Part shown: positions 6,473 to 7,158 of the stretch, one piece after another
Layout of the letters: each line of letters starts with the position of its first letter
How positions within the stretch are numbered: position 1 is the stretch's first letter
From: Methanosarcinales archaeon
GTDB lineage: Archaea > Halobacteriota > Syntropharchaeia > Alkanophagales > Methanospirareceae
Assembly (NCBI GenBank): GCA_025464345.1
Contig: JAODGP010000005.1
Span: 1 to 7,158 of the forward strand
Length of the DNA: 7,158 nt
Direction of reading: 5' to 3'
Notes under the pieces: model-generated
What the model was told of the DNA's origin: nothing
Seen by the model: the letters and a program-made list of their open reading frames with translations, nothing else
The model's database searches: none
Made by a program: the position numbers and the translations under genes

Positions 6473-7015
6473 ATGGTATTGAAAGATGCGCCATGGCAGA
6501 TAGGGAACGTACCGGGTCCGAAACAGGCTAAGATTTTGACACCGCTCGGCGCTGCGAAGCTGATAAAGCGCGCAAAAAGACCGCTTTTCATCGTCGGCTC
6601 GCTCGTCCTGGAGACAGAGCTTAACGGGAAGAGTTTGATGGATTATGCGATAGAGATAGCGAAGGCTGGTGGAATACCGGTGGTGGCGGTTGCACATACG
6701 CCCAGAGGATTTTCTGAACGGGGTTTCCAGCCTGATGCTTATATGCCACTGATAAACATAATAGACAGGCTGAGGGATGCGGAATGGAGCGGCATAAAGG
6801 AGGAGGGGCAGCATGACCTCGTTGTGTTCCTGGGCGTGCTTTATTACATAGGCTCGCAGGGGCTGTCCACACTCAAGCATTTCGCACCCTGGCTGAGGAC
6901 AATCACGCTCTGCCGGTTCTTCCACCCGAATGCGAATATGTCGTTCCCGAATATGAGTGAAGAGGAATGGGCAGCTTATCTGGAGGAGCTGATTGAGGAG
7001 CTGAAGGAGGGTTAA
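6473..7015 (+). CDS. cdhB: ACDS/CODH-ACS complex subunit epsilon
   Basis: The 180-residue product is CdhB, the small subunit that binds CdhA to form the alpha2-epsilon2 CO dehydrogenase part of ACDS. It is needed for the archaeal complex and is suggested to help electron transfer or complex stability. Recognisable family segments are APWQIGNVPGPKQAKIL at the N-terminus, AAKLIKRAKRPLFIVGSLVL (27-46), GIPVVAVAHT (67-76), DLVVFLGVLYYIGSQGLSTL and the C-terminal FHPNANMSFPNMSEEEW. Length is normal (about 170). The ATG at 6473 has a closely spaced GGTAAGGA upstream. An ATG at 6460 is in another frame and closes after 23 codons. It follows the Uma2-family gene and presumably belongs to the cdhA transcript. 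No cysteines suggesting a cluster are conserved, as expected for this subunit. Confidence 0.93.
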   Translation: MVLKDAPWQIGNVPGPKQAKILTPLGAAKLIKRAKRPLFIVGSLVLETELNGKSLMDYAIEIAKAGGIPVVAVAHTPRGFSERGFQPDAYMPLINIIDRLRDAEWSGIKEEGQHDLVVFLGVLYYIGSQGLSTLKHFAPWLRTITLCRFFHPNANMSFPNMSEEEWAAYLEELIEELKEG

Positions 7016-7022
7016 TGGCGTT

Positions 7023-7103
7023 CATAAATTCGAGCCGGCGCCACAGATTCGTGACATGCTTCATTCTACCAACCTGAAAAGGCTGATAAGGGCGAAGAAG
7101 TGA
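7023..7103 (+). pseudogene. Remnant of a cdhA 3' end (internally deleted C-terminal coding sequence)
   Basis: In the frame ending at TGA 7101-7103, the sequence reads HKFEPAPQIRDMLHS followed by TNLKRLIRAKK and stop. Full-length CdhA here contains FEPAP at residues 1238-1242 and ends TNLKRLVRK. The two matches occur in the same order and frame and end at a stop, but only 8 residues separate them instead of 104, consistent with loss of about 290 bases. The DNA also resembles cdhA (TTCGAGCC and AAAAGG segments). No start codon belongs to it; it begins directly after the cdhB stop. It is best read as a decayed second cdhA tail, though the matches are short and chance or a real C-terminus of another protein is not excluded. 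Confidence 0.5.
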
Positions 7104-7158
7104 TAATGAAGCAGAGTAGCCCAATGAGTATCCACTCACCATCAACGAGCAGATCCAG
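7104..7158. other. Window end with no recognisable gene
   Basis: An ATG at 7106 opens a frame that stays open to the window edge (17 codons, MKQSSPMSIHSPSTSRS), but it lacks a good ribosome binding site and resembles no ACDS subunit start. The expected next gene in many cdh clusters, cdhC, is not seen here. Too little sequence remains to assign anything. Confidence 0.5.

Noticed and set aside
6460..6534. Alternative ATG upstream of cdhB
   Set aside because: It is out of frame with cdhB and closes after 23 codons; cdhB from 6473 matches the family N-terminus.
6419..6925. Minus-strand open frame of 168 codons opposite cdhB
   Set aside because: It lies antisense to the well-recognised cdhB gene and shows no family motif.
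7015..7077. ATG overlapping the cdhB stop codon (TAATG), a possible translationally coupled gene
   Set aside because: The frame stops after 20 codons and resembles nothing; the cdhA-like match lies in a different frame.

Overview
The window is archaeal and very probably from an anaerobic euryarchaeon/Halobacteriota lineage that uses the acetyl-CoA decarbonylase/synthase (ACDS, CODH/ACS) complex, such as a methanogen, an Archaeoglobus relative or an ANME-1/Syntropharchaeia-type organism. The evidence is an archaeal-type initiator tRNA-Met, an endonuclease Q (EndoQ) repair gene, and archaeal-type CdhA and CdhB subunits. The exact lineage is inference and cannot be fixed from this window.

Layout, left to right. 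(1) On the minus strand, running off the left edge, is the 5' part of a retropepsin-like (clan AA) aspartyl protease gene whose expected catalytic Asp is a Gly. (2) After a 64-bp divergent intergenic region comes an initiator tRNA-Met on the plus strand. (3) Two bases after the tRNA discriminator base begins endQ (PHP-domain endonuclease Q) with a zinc-ribbon and a C-terminal PCNA-binding-like motif. (4) A 66-bp spacer with a long A/T run leads to cdhA, the alpha subunit of ACDS (nickel CO dehydrogenase). Its reading frame is interrupted in phase by a 561-residue intein inserted immediately before a cysteine of the N-terminal Fe-S cluster motif. The intein keeps both splicing ends and a two-motif LAGLIDADG homing endonuclease, and carries two helix-turn-helix-like segments. 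(5) A Uma2-family (DUF820, PD-(D/E)XK fold) protein gene lies between cdhA and cdhB. (6) cdhB, the ACDS epsilon subunit. (7) Directly after cdhB, a short in-frame tract resembles two separated pieces of the CdhA C-terminus and ends in a stop; it looks like a decayed, internally deleted second cdhA tail. The last 55 bases hold no recognisable gene.

How it fits together. CdhA and CdhB form the CO dehydrogenase module of ACDS, which interconverts CO2 and CO for acetyl-CoA synthesis or cleavage. The intein would have to excise before the N-terminal Fe-S cluster can be built, so production of active CODH depends on protein splicing. EndoQ and the tRNA appear to be an independent unit, and the tRNA-endQ junction suggests that tRNA 3' processing could release an almost leaderless endQ message. 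The most notable items are the CdhA intein with its embedded XRE-like domain, the cdhA-tail scar after cdhB, the protease with a missing catalytic Asp, and the tRNA-endQ junction.
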